Notes under the pieces: model-generated
Database searches by the model: none
The model's input: only the letters and a program-made list of their open reading frames with translations
Told to the model about the DNA's origin: nothing
Program-made: the position numbers and the translations under genes
Source of the DNA: Motiliproteus sp. MSK22-1
GTDB lineage: Bacteria > Pseudomonadota > Gammaproteobacteria > Pseudomonadales > Balneatricaceae
DNA: 64,000 nt
NCBI RefSeq assembly: GCF_001968815.1
Contig: NZ_MIEQ01000027.1
Coordinates: forward strand, 124,001 to 188,000
Direction of reading: 5' to 3'
Part shown: piece after piece, positions 1-9,767 of the stretch
Layout: every line of letters starts with the position of its first letter
How positions within the stretch are numbered: the stretch's first letter is position 1

Positions 1-3000
1 ATACGGCAGTGGATTATCGTTTGCTATGGCAAGTGGCGACTGCGGCTGCGTTTCTGATTTTACTGGTGCTGGCTTGGGCTATTCAGATGCGCCGGCAAAA
101 AGAAATCCTGCGGCAAAGCCAGTCGGAACTACGGAAACTGAGCCGAGCTGTCGAACAGAGTCCGGCTATGGTCATTATTACTGACCCGGCGGGGATCATT
201 GAATATGTAAATCCAAGTTTTACTGAAGTGACAGGTTATAGCGCAGAGGAGGCTATCGGGAAGACCCCGGCAATCGTCAAATCAGGGGTAACAGAAAAGT
301 CGTTGTACAGCGATCTTTGGAATACGATTACAGCGGGCGGTACCTGGCGGGGAGAGCTTCTTAATCGAAATAAGAACGGTTCGTTGTTTTGGGAATCTGC
401 CACTATTGCTGCGGTATCCGACGAACAAAATAATGTTGTGAACTATGTAGCAATTAAAGAAGACATATCGGAACGCAAAGCCGCAGAGGAAGCATTGCAA
501 GCAAGTGAAGCCCAGCTTAAAAACGTTCTGAATTCACTGCCTCTGGCAATTGTTGTAGTGGATAACAGTGGCCGGATTATGTTGGCGAACCCTCATGCAG
601 GGCGTGAAATCGGCTTGGAAGGGCAGTCGTTGATTGGCAGAAATATGGTTTCATTTTACGCCAACCCGGATGACCGACTTGAACTTATTCAGGAGATGGT
701 CGATCAACGGGAAGTTCATGATCGAATGATTCAATTTATTACCGACCGAGGGGATCTTATCGAAGGCGCTATCTCTGCTATTCCGATTCAGATGGGTGAG
801 CAGCAGGCTCGATTGGGAATGTTTGTGAATCTCACCGAGAGAATCAAGATGGAACAGGAGCTGGCTAATGCGAAGGAGGTAGCTGAACAGGCGAATCAAT
901 TTAAGAGTGACTTCCTGGCAAATATGAGCCATGAGATCAGAACGCCAATGAATGCCATAATTGGTATGAGCCACCTGGCGTTACAGACCAAGCTCACGGC
1001 AAAACAACAGGACTATGTTGAGAAAATTAAGATATCCGCCCTTGCTTTACTGGGCATTATCAACGACATCCTTGATTTCTCAAAGATAGAAGCAGGCAAG
1101 CTAAGCATAGATAAAACGGAATTCAAGCTTGATGATATTTTTGAAACGCTGACGGGCCTGATTAGTTTAAAGGCTGAAGAAAAGTCTCTAGAGATACTTA
1201 TTTCCAGAGACCCGAAAATTCCAGATATCTTGATCGGTGATCCGCTCAGACTGGGCCAGGTTCTTATCAACCTGACGCAAAATGCAATCAAATTTACCTC
1301 TGCCGGTGAAGTACGGATATGCGCGCGACTGAGTAAGCAAGGGAGTGGTCGAGTAACTATTTTATTTACTGTCAGTGATACCGGTGTAGGAATTGACAGC
1401 GATAAAATATCCAAGCTGTTCCGCCCATTTATCCAAGCCGATAGTTCTACCACACGGGAATATGGAGGCACTGGCCTGGGGTTGAGTATTTGTAAACAAC
1501 TGGTCGGGTTAATGGGGGGAGAAATCAGCGCAGAGAGCAAGGTGGGAGAGGGTAGCCAGTTCAAATTTACTCTCGGTTTTGATTGTCTTTGTGATAAGCA
1601 AGAAACCCAGTATCAGCCAGACCCTGATTTAAGAGGACTGAAAGTACTGGTGGTTGATGACAATGCCAGTGTCAGAACTGTACTGCGAGAGATGCTTGAG
1701 TCGTTTTCATTTAAAGTCACTGCGGTTGAGAGTGGTGAGCAGGCTTTAAATTTATTGCATGGCAATTATTCTGACGTTACAGAGCCTGGAAATTCTTTAC
1801 CAGGACGCTCCCTGTCTCAGACCGATGAACCCTATGGTCTGGTACTGATTGATTGGCGCATGCCGGGAATAGACGGGATCGAGACCTGTCGTCAGATTCG
1901 TATGATGAAGGAGCTTTCGCCACCACCTAAACTCATCATGGCAACCGCCTATGGTCGTGAAGAGATAATGCAGCAAGCTGAACAGCTGGGTCTGGACGGT
2001 TTTTTGATTAAACCGATAAACCCCTCAACGCTCTTTGATACCATCATACGGGCCCTGCGAGTGAATGGTCAGACGGAGTCTGGCAACCCTCAAGCGACTC
2101 TGGTTGTCCGTAAACAGCGACTGAAAGGACGGGTTCTGTTGGTGGAAGATCACCCCATTAATCAGCAGGTAGCCAGAGAACTCCTGTTGGGATACGGATT
2201 GGAGGTGGGGGTGGCATCTAATGGTAATGAAGCGATAGAGGCACTGGAGTATATTGACTACAATCTGGTGCTGATGGACATACAAATGCCGGTGATGGAC
2301 GGTTTTACGGCAACCTCTGTAATACGCAAAAATAAGCGATTCAAGAATCTCCCCATTATTGCGATGACTGCTCATGCTATGGCTGGTGACAGGGATCGTT
2401 GCCTGAAATCAGGTATGGATGAACACCTCAGCAAACCCATCGATCCGGAGCAGCTATACGCTCGTCTGAGGTATTGGCTAAAACCTTCAGACCCGTTCTC
2501 CGAGTCTGATATCGTTGATACCACTGGCGAAAATACCCAACAGGCAGCCCCACCACTGCCTAAAGTGCTTCCCGGCATTAATCTGGAGTGGGGGGTGCAA
2601 CGGATAGGAGGTAACGCCAAGCTGTACCGAAATTTACTGATTGAATTTTTAGCGCGACATAAGGACGAGATTAAAAATATTGGCGATCAGCTTGAAGCAG
2701 CAGATTATGATCAGGCGCGTCGAGTGGTTCATACGCTTCAGGGGGTTGCCGGAAATATCGGTGCTGAAAAGGTTGAAGAAGCGGCTAAAGCGCTTGAAAG
2801 TGTGATCGTTGAAAGACCCACAAGCGGTATTAATGAGCCGTTGGAGGCATTCAGGATAGTCTTTACGGAACTCATCAGTTCTTTGGAAAAGCTGGTAAGC
2901 GGGCCAGAGCATGGCGTTCAAATGGACGCAGAAATAAAGCTAGGTAAAACAGAACAGCTGGCATTGCTGGCCAGAATACGCTCGCTGGTGGAGGAAGGGG

Positions 3001-3173
3001 ATGCTGAGGCGAGAATTTTATTAAATGAAAATATAACTCAACTCAATACCCCGGAGACAGGGCCGCTCATACAGGATCTTCTTGAGCAGCTTAATCAATA
3101 TGATTTTGAAGAGGCTCAAATGAGCTTAGAGGAGCTGACAGATTACTGTCGTGACTTGCCGGAGGAGGCGTAA
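1..3173 (+). CDS. Hybrid sensor histidine kinase, 5' end outside the window
   Basis: The reading frame is open to the left edge, so the GTG at 9 is probably internal and a periplasmic sensor domain is missing. What remains (numbered from that GTG) is a membrane segment (about 10-26), two PAS domains (about 45-160 and 165-285), a HisKA domain with phosphoacceptor His308 in an SHEIRTP motif, an ATPase domain (DTGVGI, GTGLGLSI), two receiver domains with Asp615 and Asp757, and a C-terminal Hpt domain with His908. This is a full phosphorelay of the BarA/EvgS kind at the inner membrane. The DYRLLWQ stretch just before the membrane segment is typical of kinases with a bacterial solute-binding sensor domain (SBP_bac_3). 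The usual lysine of the Hpt HTLKG motif is Gln. The stop overlaps the next gene, an HD-GYP response regulator that is its likely partner. Confidence 0.93.
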   Translation, partial: TAVDYRLLWQVATAAAFLILLVLAWAIQMRRQKEILRQSQSELRKLSRAVEQSPAMVIITDPAGIIEYVNPSFTEVTGYSAEEAIGKTPAIVKSGVTEKSLYSDLWNTITAGGTWRGELLNRNKNGSLFWESATIAAVSDEQNNVVNYVAIKEDISERKAAEEALQASEAQLKNVLNSLPLAIVVVDNSGRIMLANPHAGREIGLEGQSLIGRNMVSFYANPDDRLELIQEMVDQREVHDRMIQFITDRGDLIEGAISAIPIQMGEQQARLGMFVNLTERIKMEQELANAKEVAEQANQFKSDFLANMSHEIRTPMNAIIGMSHLALQTKLTAKQQDYVEKIKISALALLGIINDILDFSKIEAGKLSIDKTEFKLDDIFETLTGLISLKAEEKSLEILISRDPKIPDILIGDPLRLGQVLINLTQNAIKFTSAGEVRICARLSKQGSGRVTILFTVSDTGVGIDSDKISKLFRPFIQADSSTTREYGGTGLGLSICKQLVGLMGGEISAESKVGEGSQFKFTLGFDCLCDKQETQYQPDPDLRGLKVLVVDDNASVRTVLREMLESFSFKVTAVESGEQALNLLHGNYSDVTEPGNSLPGRSLSQTDEPYGLVLIDWRMPGIDGIETCRQIRMMKELSPPPKLIMATAYGREEIMQQAEQLGLDGFLIKPINPSTLFDTIIRALRVNGQTESGNPQATLVVRKQRLKGRVLLVEDHPINQQVARELLLGYGLEVGVASNGNEAIEALEYIDYNLVLMDIQMPVMDGFTATSVIRKNKRFKNLPIIAMTAHAMAGDRDRCLKSGMDEHLSKPIDPEQLYARLRYWLKPSDPFSESDIVDTTGENTQQAAPPLPKVLPGINLEWGVQRIGGNAKLYRNLLIEFLARHKDEIKNIGDQLEAADYDQARRVVHTLQGVAGNIGAEKVEEAAKALESVIVERPTSGINEPLEAFRIVFTELISSLEKLVSGPEHGVQMDAEIKLGKTEQLALLARIRSLVEEGDAEARILLNENITQLNTPETGPLIQDLLEQLNQYDFEEAQMSLEELTDYCRDLPEEA

Positions 3174-4273
3174 TGAATTTATCTGAGATCCCATCTGAAA
3201 CACGTATTCTGGTTGTTGATGACGAACGCTTTTACATCGATGTTCTGGTTGACCTTCTGCGTGAAGATTACAAAGTAGTTGTTGCCATGAACGGAGAGCA
3301 AGCGCTTAAACGGGCAAGATCAGTAACTCCTCCTGACTTGATTCTGTTGGATGTACTGATGCCAGGAATGGATGGCTATGAAGTTTCCAGACAACTTAAG
3401 AAAGATCCTGCCACCTGCGATATACCGATTATTTTTCTCACTGTAAAAAGCGAAGTGGATGATGAAATTCGAGGATTTCAGCTTGGAGCTTCAGACTATA
3501 TTACAAAACCGATCAGTCCGCCGATTGTTCAGGCCAGGGTTAGAAATCATTTGGCACTGATTCAGGCTCATAAGGTGCTTCAGGATCAGAATCAAGCGCT
3601 GGAAAGGCGTGTTAGAGAACGGACCCGGGAGATCGAACAAACTCAGGATATTGCTATCTATTGCATGGCCTCATTGGCGGAGACCCGAGACAATGAAACA
3701 GGAAATCACATCCGCAGAACACAGCATTATGTCCGTCGACTCGCTGAATACTTGCAGGATAAGCCTCGTTTCAGAGGTCTGATTACGCCTGAATATATCA
3801 ATCTTCTGTTTAAATCTGCACCTCTGCATGATATCGGCAAAGTAGGGGTTCCCGACAAAATACTCAGAAAACCCGGCCCCTTGGATGATGAGGAGTGGGT
3901 CGAGATGAAAAGGCATGTTATCTACGGCCGTGATGCACTGTTACGAGCTGAAGCCGCTCTGGGTAGTACATCGTTTCTGAAACTGGCCAAGGAGGTTGTT
4001 TGTGCCCATCATGAGCGGTGGGATGGAACGGGTTATCCAGAAGGACTTGCCGGTGATGATATACCCCTGTCGGGAAGGCTTATGGCCATAGCTGATGTCT
4101 ATGATGCGCTGGTGAATAAGCGGGCTTACAAAGAAGCTTTTCCGCCTGAAGAAGCCATATCCATGATCAAAGAAGGCAAGGGGTCTCAATTCGATCCTGA
4201 TTTAGTGGATGCGCTGGTTGTTCTTCAGGATGAGTTCAGAGAGATTGCGGTGCGCTTTTCCGATGACAGTTAA
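3173..4273 (+). CDS. HD-GYP response regulator, probable c-di-GMP phosphodiesterase
   Basis: This 366-residue protein has an N-terminal receiver domain (about 10-125, phosphoacceptor Asp60 in LLDVLMPGMDG) and a linker helix. The C-terminal HD-GYP domain (about 160-345) has its HD pair at 219-220 and GYP at 287-289. HD-GYP proteins of this architecture hydrolyse c-di-GMP to pGpG and GMP in the cytoplasm. Its ATG shares one base with the kinase stop (TAATG) behind a GGAGGAGG ribosome site, so the two are translationally coupled. The inference is that phosphotransfer from the kinase Hpt or receiver domains controls the phosphodiesterase. All catalytic motifs look intact. Confidence 0.93.
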   Translation: MNLSEIPSETRILVVDDERFYIDVLVDLLREDYKVVVAMNGEQALKRARSVTPPDLILLDVLMPGMDGYEVSRQLKKDPATCDIPIIFLTVKSEVDDEIRGFQLGASDYITKPISPPIVQARVRNHLALIQAHKVLQDQNQALERRVRERTREIEQTQDIAIYCMASLAETRDNETGNHIRRTQHYVRRLAEYLQDKPRFRGLITPEYINLLFKSAPLHDIGKVGVPDKILRKPGPLDDEEWVEMKRHVIYGRDALLRAEAALGSTSFLKLAKEVVCAHHERWDGTGYPEGLAGDDIPLSGRLMAIADVYDALVNKRAYKEAFPPEEAISMIKEGKGSQFDPDLVDALVVLQDEFREIAVRFSDDS

Positions 4274-4377
4274 TATGACCATAGATTTGAGGGGATCTGG
4301 CGATCCACATCCTTGTATACCTAAACGCTTTTCTGGGTAGGTAGCGGATAAATCACTGAGTTGGCCGTGTCAACGCC

Positions 4378-7300
4378 TTAGTTAGTCAATAATGGCTGGT
4401 CAGTATTTTCTCCTGATAACACGTCGTTCAGATATGCTGTGAAATGTTCTCCAGCGAGGGGCTTACTGTAAAAGTACCCTTGGAGCATGTCACATTTTAA
4501 ACTTTTGAGCAGTTCATCGTGGGCGCTTGTTTCGATCCCTTCTGCAACAATTTTCATTTTTAGATTCCAACCCAACTGAATGATAGCCTTAATGATTGCC
4601 CTGTCTGCTGCAGAATCCTGACGATTGAGCTGAACGATAAAGCTGCGGTCAATCTTAAGTGTGTCAATGGGCAGTTGTCTGAGGTAGCTTAAAGATGAGT
4701 AGCCGGTACCGAAATCATCCATTGCTATTTTAATACCCAAATCTCTTAGTTGATTGACGATGGTAATAGAGTCGTTGATATTCCTGATAAAGACACGTTC
4801 GGTTATCTCAAGCTCCAGGCAATGGGCAGGCAGGTTTGCATTCTGTAGTGCTGCCGTTACCTTGGATACAAACTTCGGATCGTTAAACTGTTTTGCCGAA
4901 ATATTTACCGCCACCTGCAACTCAGTATTCTGTTGTTGATTCCAGGTTGCGCAGTTGAGACAGGCCGTGTGTAGAATCCATTCTCCCAGAGGAATGATTA
5001 ACCCCGTATCCTCGGCTATACCAATAAAGTCTGTTGGCGGGATCAGCCCTTGCTCAGGGTGCTGCCATCTAACCAGAGCTTCCATGCCCATAACATTCTG
5101 CTGACCACTTTCCAGCTTGGGTTGGTAAAATAACTGGAAATGATTGTTTGACAGAGATTTGCGCATTTCTGTCTCAAGTTTTAAACGTTTGTGAGCCTCG
5201 ACATTCATTTGTTCGGTAAAGAAAAGAAAGTTACCTCGGCCCGCCTCTTTGGATCGGTACATGGCTGCATCGGCATGACGGGTCAGTTCTTCGTAGCTAA
5301 GACCGTCCTGGGGGTAGACTGCGATTCCGATGCTTGTATTAACGGATATATCATGGCCTTTAATGTGCACCGGCTTTTGCAAAAGGGCCTGCATACGCTC
5401 AATGACGTCGACCAGACCTGAGAGACTATGCAGGTCACCCAGTGCTATGGTGAATTCATCGCCCCCTTGTCGGGCGACAGTCCGTGAAAGAGAAATATCC
5501 TGCTCGGTCGTTTGACGGCTTAAGGTATCGATATCGCGTATCTGGGTTTCAAGTCTTTTGCTAATTTCAATCAGTAAAAGATCTCCTGCTTCATGACCAA
5601 GAGAATCATTTATATGTTTGAAGTGATCCAGGTCCAGAAACATCAGCGCAACTTTGTCACCATTGCGAGCTGCTCGGAGTAATTTCTGTTCAACCCTTTC
5701 TTTGAATAGCAGCCGATTCGGTAACTGTGTTAAGGGATCAAAGTGCGCAAGCTTTTCCAGTTCAGCCTCTTGCTGTTTCAGGTCGCTGATATCAGAAAAA
5801 ACGCCGACATAATGTGAAATTTCCCCCACATCATTTTTAACGATATTGATTGTAAGCCACTTGGGGAATATCTCTCCGCCCTTTCTTCTATCCCAGATCT
5901 CTCCTTTCCAACAACCTTCGCGCAATAGCTGGCTCCACATCTGGGCATAGAATTCTTTGTTGTGCCTACCTGACTGTAAACGGGAAGGGGTTGCACCGAT
6001 AATTTCTTCACGACTATAGCCGGTGATTTTGGTATAGGCATCGTTTACTTCAACAATAACATTATTGGCATCTGTTACGACAACCGCTTCACTGGTGCTG
6101 CGAATGACCTGGTAGTTAAGCTTCAGCGCTTCTTGAGCTTTTTTGTGTTCTTCTATTTCCTGTAACAGAGCCTTATTGCTCTGGTCAAGTTCGCGGGTTC
6201 GGATAGCAACCTGCTCTTCGAGTCTGGCTTGTGCGCTACGCAGTAGTTGATTCGCTTCATTCAGGTCCTGTGCTGTTTTTTTCCGCTGAGTGATGTCCCT
6301 TAAGGTGCCGATAAACAGTATTTCTCCGTCAATATTGAATTGTGTAACGGAGAGTTCAACAGGAAAAAGTCGACCGTCACAATGCTGTGCTTCGACTTCT
6401 CGTGTGTTGCAAATAACCTTGCGGGACGTATTGTCGTTTAAAAACTGTTCCAGATAACTATTATGGAGGTGATGATAAGGCTCTGGCATCAGTTTGTTGA
6501 TGTTTTTCCCTAGAAGCTCTTCTTTTGTGTAGCCAAAGAGAGATTCGAGGGCCGGATTACAAAATTGCACAAGACCCTGAGTATCAATAATGACAATGCC
6601 ATCAAGGATATTTTCTGTAATTGCCTGAAAACGCTGTTTCCTGACGCTTAGCATGTGGTGCTGTTTACTAATCTCGTTTTTCATCTCCACAAATGCTCGG
6701 GATAGTATCCCCAGTTCGTCTTTGCGATTGACCGGAAGTAAAGTGTCGCCTTTAAATGGAGCACCTGGCAAGTGAGCCATTGCTGAAGCCAGAAGGGTAA
6801 GCGGCTGTACAATGCGACCAGAAAGGACAAACACTAATAGAAAACAGGCGATAACTGATAACAGAGTGATTAACATAACCATATCTTGCATCTGGCCAAA
6901 GGCTGCTTTGATTGGAGTGCCATTTATTTCCAGCAATAGCATCAATTTTGGAAAGTAACTACTCGCTTTAGCGGTATCCCGTTGAAAATATTGATAGTTA
7001 CCGTTGATGGTAAATGTAGATATATCATCAGAAATACGCGAAAGGTCAATATGTTCGAACTCGCTGCGAAGTTTATGAGTATGACCAAGCTCTGAAGCGA
7101 AGCGCTTATCTGGCTCTGGGTGCATCAGAAAGTTGCCACTCTCGTCTATCAGATAGAATAAATCGTCAGTCCGTTGCTGTTTTTTCAACTGGCTGAATAA
7201 TGTGTTTAATTCCAGGTTAATGACGGCTAAACCCAGTAGTTGTTTTTTCAGGTACACCGGCATGGCTACGCGAATGGTCGGACGTAAAGGGACGCTAATA

Positions 7301-7839
7301 TTCTGTTGTTCTCGGTTTAGACTGGCGACACTTGCATAACTTTGATGCTCACCCAGTTGCAGTGATTCGAGCACATATTTTCTGTGGGATTTATCCTGTA
7401 GTTGTGACTGAGGGTATGTGAAGATTTTACGAGGTGTGTCCGGTGAAGGAGATGATTCCACCTTTATCAGCTCTCTTCCCTGGGGAGAGATAAGGCGAAT
7501 CTGAAAGTACTGATAACGCTCTTCCAGGTAAGCTTCCAGAAAGCTGGCAAGCCGCTCATGATTGCCCGTGCTGTTTTGATTAACCGGGCCATGTTTAACC
7601 AGATTGAGATAGCGGATAACTTCGGGAGTATGGGTCAGTAGATGGGTATCGCGATGCGCATTTTCAAAAGTGCTTTGGATTTCCTGACTGGCGAGCGAGA
7701 GTTGCTGCTCAGCCCGACTATATAAGGTCTGATTGACCAATGCCTGGAAATTGGAGTAATAGCCGTAGGCGGATAGCCCTATTATGACAGCCGCCATCAG
7801 GGTAAATATCAGGGTGATTCTTGCAGTTATTCCAAACAT
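4378..7839 (-). CDS. Membrane GGDEF-EAL protein with Cache, HAMP and two PAS domains
   Basis: This 1153-residue protein starts with a membrane helix (about 8-28), followed by a large periplasmic Cache-type sensor region (about 35-310), a second helix (about 320-340) and HAMP. Two PAS domains follow (about 400-520 and 575-695, the first with a long coiled segment after it), then GGDEF (GGDEF at 792-796) and EAL (EAL at 920-922). The active-site motif of the cyclase is intact. The EAL half also keeps its DDFGTGYSS, KIDRSF and AEGIE motifs, so it may be bifunctional or switch between activities. It is convergent with the kinase/HD-GYP pair, with about 100 bases between them, and forms a c-di-GMP hub with it. 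The ligand of the Cache domain cannot be read from sequence. Confidence 0.93.
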   Translation of the reverse strand: MFGITARITLIFTLMAAVIIGLSAYGYYSNFQALVNQTLYSRAEQQLSLASQEIQSTFENAHRDTHLLTHTPEVIRYLNLVKHGPVNQNSTGNHERLASFLEAYLEERYQYFQIRLISPQGRELIKVESSPSPDTPRKIFTYPQSQLQDKSHRKYVLESLQLGEHQSYASVASLNREQQNISVPLRPTIRVAMPVYLKKQLLGLAVINLELNTLFSQLKKQQRTDDLFYLIDESGNFLMHPEPDKRFASELGHTHKLRSEFEHIDLSRISDDISTFTINGNYQYFQRDTAKASSYFPKLMLLLEINGTPIKAAFGQMQDMVMLITLLSVIACFLLVFVLSGRIVQPLTLLASAMAHLPGAPFKGDTLLPVNRKDELGILSRAFVEMKNEISKQHHMLSVRKQRFQAITENILDGIVIIDTQGLVQFCNPALESLFGYTKEELLGKNINKLMPEPYHHLHNSYLEQFLNDNTSRKVICNTREVEAQHCDGRLFPVELSVTQFNIDGEILFIGTLRDITQRKKTAQDLNEANQLLRSAQARLEEQVAIRTRELDQSNKALLQEIEEHKKAQEALKLNYQVIRSTSEAVVVTDANNVIVEVNDAYTKITGYSREEIIGATPSRLQSGRHNKEFYAQMWSQLLREGCWKGEIWDRRKGGEIFPKWLTINIVKNDVGEISHYVGVFSDISDLKQQEAELEKLAHFDPLTQLPNRLLFKERVEQKLLRAARNGDKVALMFLDLDHFKHINDSLGHEAGDLLLIEISKRLETQIRDIDTLSRQTTEQDISLSRTVARQGGDEFTIALGDLHSLSGLVDVIERMQALLQKPVHIKGHDISVNTSIGIAVYPQDGLSYEELTRHADAAMYRSKEAGRGNFLFFTEQMNVEAHKRLKLETEMRKSLSNNHFQLFYQPKLESGQQNVMGMEALVRWQHPEQGLIPPTDFIGIAEDTGLIIPLGEWILHTACLNCATWNQQQNTELQVAVNISAKQFNDPKFVSKVTAALQNANLPAHCLELEITERVFIRNINDSITIVNQLRDLGIKIAMDDFGTGYSSLSYLRQLPIDTLKIDRSFIVQLNRQDSAADRAIIKAIIQLGWNLKMKIVAEGIETSAHDELLKSLKCDMLQGYFYSKPLAGEHFTAYLNDVLSGENTDQPLLTN

Positions 7840-8023
7840 TTTGGCGGGGTAGTCATTGCTGAACCAAGCAAGTTAGCGACTTTTAGACTGCTTATCTATC
7901 ATTATTTAATGCATCTACCCCCAAACCTGATGAAGATCAAAAATTGACCATCCTGACGTGTTTGTGATCAGGCATTATTCACAGGGTGGTCCTCTTGAAA
8001 TCTTGTGTTGTTAATTATTATTC

Positions 8024-8239
8024 TTACTTGTTGCTGGTGATTTTTTGTGTCAGTTTCTGTACCTCAGGGCCGCAAATAAAGGCGATCAATGCCGCAGCGG
8101 GCCAGGCCAGGACAAAAGCCTTACTCCAATGTGTTATAAAGCTTTCACTCCATCCCAGATTGATCCAGGTCACCCAGCAAGTCATCAACAACGACAGGAT
8201 GAATGACATTAGGACTGCAAATACAAAACGCTGCTTCAT
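8024..8239 (-). CDS. DUF2798 small membrane protein
   Basis: A 71-residue protein with two predicted membrane helices (about 5-27 and 40-60) and the pattern of the DUF2798 family (KQRFVFAVLMSF, WVTWINLG, AFVLAWP). Function of the family is unknown; members are two-helix inner-membrane proteins, often next to small oxidoreductase or regulator genes. Its ATG overlaps the stop of the upstream ABM-domain gene by four bases (ATGA), so the pair is one transcription unit. A longer reading frame on the opposite strand here has no family features and is a shadow. Confidence 0.8.
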   Translation of the reverse strand: MKQRFVFAVLMSFILSLLMTCWVTWINLGWSESFITHWSKAFVLAWPAAALIAFICGPEVQKLTQKITSNK

Positions 8240-8547
8240 ACGAATGACTCGCTAGTCTCAATGGTTACCAAAGATAGACGTTCGACGTAGTTGACTGTGG
8301 TGAAGTTCTGAGCAAGGTATGCTCTGGTATGGGAAGTTTTGAAATGAGCGTCCAGTGAACTCTCATCCTGCCAGCATTCCCACAGGGTAAATCGCTTCGG
8401 GTTGTCCTGATGCTGAAGGACGTCGAACTGAAAACAGCTAGGTTCCTGCAGGGTTACTTTGGCTAATTGCTTTAGTGCTTTTAGCGCCTGTTCAATGTTT
8501 TTACCATCTTGCATTTCTATTCCGGCACTGATCCATAGTTTACTCAT
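8236..8547 (-). CDS. ABM-domain (YgiN-like) protein
   Basis: This 103-residue protein has the antibiotic-biosynthesis-monooxygenase (ABM) ferredoxin-like fold pattern: an ELEAxxG-type helix near 20-30, a core strand FTLWECWQDESSLDAH, then HTRAYL. Family members are dimeric cofactor-free monooxygenases or quinol-related enzymes; the substrate cannot be told here. An AGAGG ribosome site lies five bases before the ATG. It is the first gene of a two-gene unit with the DUF2798 gene (four-base overlap). The LysR gene diverges from it across about 130 bases, which suggests that regulator controls it. Confidence 0.8.
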   Translation of the reverse strand: MSKLWISAGIEMQDGKNIEQALKALKQLAKVTLQEPSCFQFDVLQHQDNPKRFTLWECWQDESSLDAHFKTSHTRAYLAQNFTTVNYVERLSLVTIETSESFV

Positions 8548-8648
8548 AATAACCTCTGTAGTTATAAAAAAATGATTACTTGGAAATGACTGTTTGGATA
8601 TTTTGAAAGAGAGTATATTATTGCTAAGTTGATAAATACGACTAAATA

Positions 8649-8665
8649 TGGAACTACATATTCCA
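8649..8665. promoter_or_regulatory. Inverted repeat between ABM gene and LysR gene
   Basis: TGGAA and TTCCA form a 5-bp inverted repeat with a seven-base spacer, inside the divergent region. The size and placement fit a LysR-type operator but the match is short. It would lie inside the regulator gene if the early TTG start at 8629 were used, which favours the ATG at 8677. Confidence 0.3.
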
Positions 8666-8676
8666 ATTATGAAATC

Positions 8677-9585
8677 ATGTTAGATGATATTGCTCTTTTT
8701 GTTCATATTGCTCAGCATCGGGGTCTGTCGGCGACTGCTGAGATGCTAAAGGTGCCTGCAGCAACGGTTACCCGCCGCCTGCAAAAGCTGGAAACGACAC
8801 TCGGGTGCAGACTGATTCATCGTTCTGCACGGAAGTTTGAACTGACTGCTGAAGGGGACGCTTACTACCAAGCTTATGCGGGCCTGGTGAAACAGTTCGA
8901 AGAGACTGCCAGAGACCTGAGTTCAGACGTGCACCAGCTGCACGGGAAGTTAAAGGTCATGGCTCCAACGAATATTTCGATTGGTTTACTGCAACCTATG
9001 TGGTCGGCTTTTATCGGTGCTTATCCGGATATTCAATTAGAGCTGATGCTAAATAATCAGGTTGAGGATTTACTCTCTTCTCAAGTGGATATCGCTTTAC
9101 GCATTGGTCCACAGATTGATTCGCAGCTCTATCAGAAGCGGTTGGGGTCTGTTGCTACCATCTTACTTGCCGCGCCTGACTATTTGGAACAGCAAGGCCG
9201 TCCTGAAGTTCTGGAGGATTTGAATCATCATCGATTGATTACAGTGAGTAACCTTCCCGTATGGAAACTACAAAAGATCAAGACAAAGGCGTCGGCTACA
9301 GTAAACCCTATTGCTGCGACCTCAGTTAATGATATTCGTTTAGCCAGTCAGCTGGCCAGGGATGGACTTGGTATTTCTTTGCTGCCGGTTAGCGAGGTAA
9401 AAGAGGAGCTGCAGCAGGGACGTTTAGAGCAAGTCTTGGCCCCATGGTGTGGCCCTGAGCGTGATATTTTAGCAGTTTGGCCCAGTGGTCGTTTGCTAAG
9501 TGCCAAAGCCCGGTGTCTAAGAGATTTTATGCAACAACATATACAGAAAGAATCGATATTGCAGGGGAGGATGATGGTAATTTGA
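8677..9585 (+). CDS. LysR-family transcriptional regulator
   Basis: A LysR-type protein of 302 residues from the ATG at 8677: N-terminal winged helix-turn-helix (about 1-60, with GLSATAEMLKVPAATVTRRL) and a periplasmic-binding-like effector domain. The MLDDIALFVHIAQ start fits the usual LysR beginning; a TTG 48 bases earlier would add 16 unconserved residues. Subgroup features (DDIALFV at the start, ATVTRRLQKLE recognition helix) resemble the AaeR/DsdC-like regulators that often sit beside small oxidoreductases. It is transcribed away from the ABM/DUF2798 unit, its probable target. Confidence 0.88.
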   Translation: MLDDIALFVHIAQHRGLSATAEMLKVPAATVTRRLQKLETTLGCRLIHRSARKFELTAEGDAYYQAYAGLVKQFEETARDLSSDVHQLHGKLKVMAPTNISIGLLQPMWSAFIGAYPDIQLELMLNNQVEDLLSSQVDIALRIGPQIDSQLYQKRLGSVATILLAAPDYLEQQGRPEVLEDLNHHRLITVSNLPVWKLQKIKTKASATVNPIAATSVNDIRLASQLARDGLGISLLPVSEVKEELQQGRLEQVLAPWCGPERDILAVWPSGRLLSAKARCLRDFMQQHIQKESILQGRMMVI

Positions 9586-9767
9586 TGCTGTTCAATTCCG
9601 ATTAAGTTATTTTATCAGTGGCTGAACATATGATCATAGGTCTATGTATATCGGTCTGTGCTATTGGTATCGGCTGCGCTTTTCCGGCTCTTCGAAATTT
9701 CATCTGGATTTATGAAAAACTGTCGTTATAATCCGACAACTTTCCTATATTACAAAGGATGAAATCA

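Noticed and set aside
4293-4306. GGATC-TGGC-GATCC between HD-GYP and GGDEF-EAL genes
   Set aside because: Only five pairs and no T-run; not a convincing terminator.
7986-8255. 89-codon plus-strand frame over the DUF2798 gene
   Set aside because: The opposite frame matches DUF2798 and overlaps its neighbour by four bases in operon style; this one has no family pattern.
9630-9731. 33-codon hydrophobic frame before the six-helix membrane protein
   Set aside because: No ribosome site, no family, and chance hydrophobic frames are common at this length.
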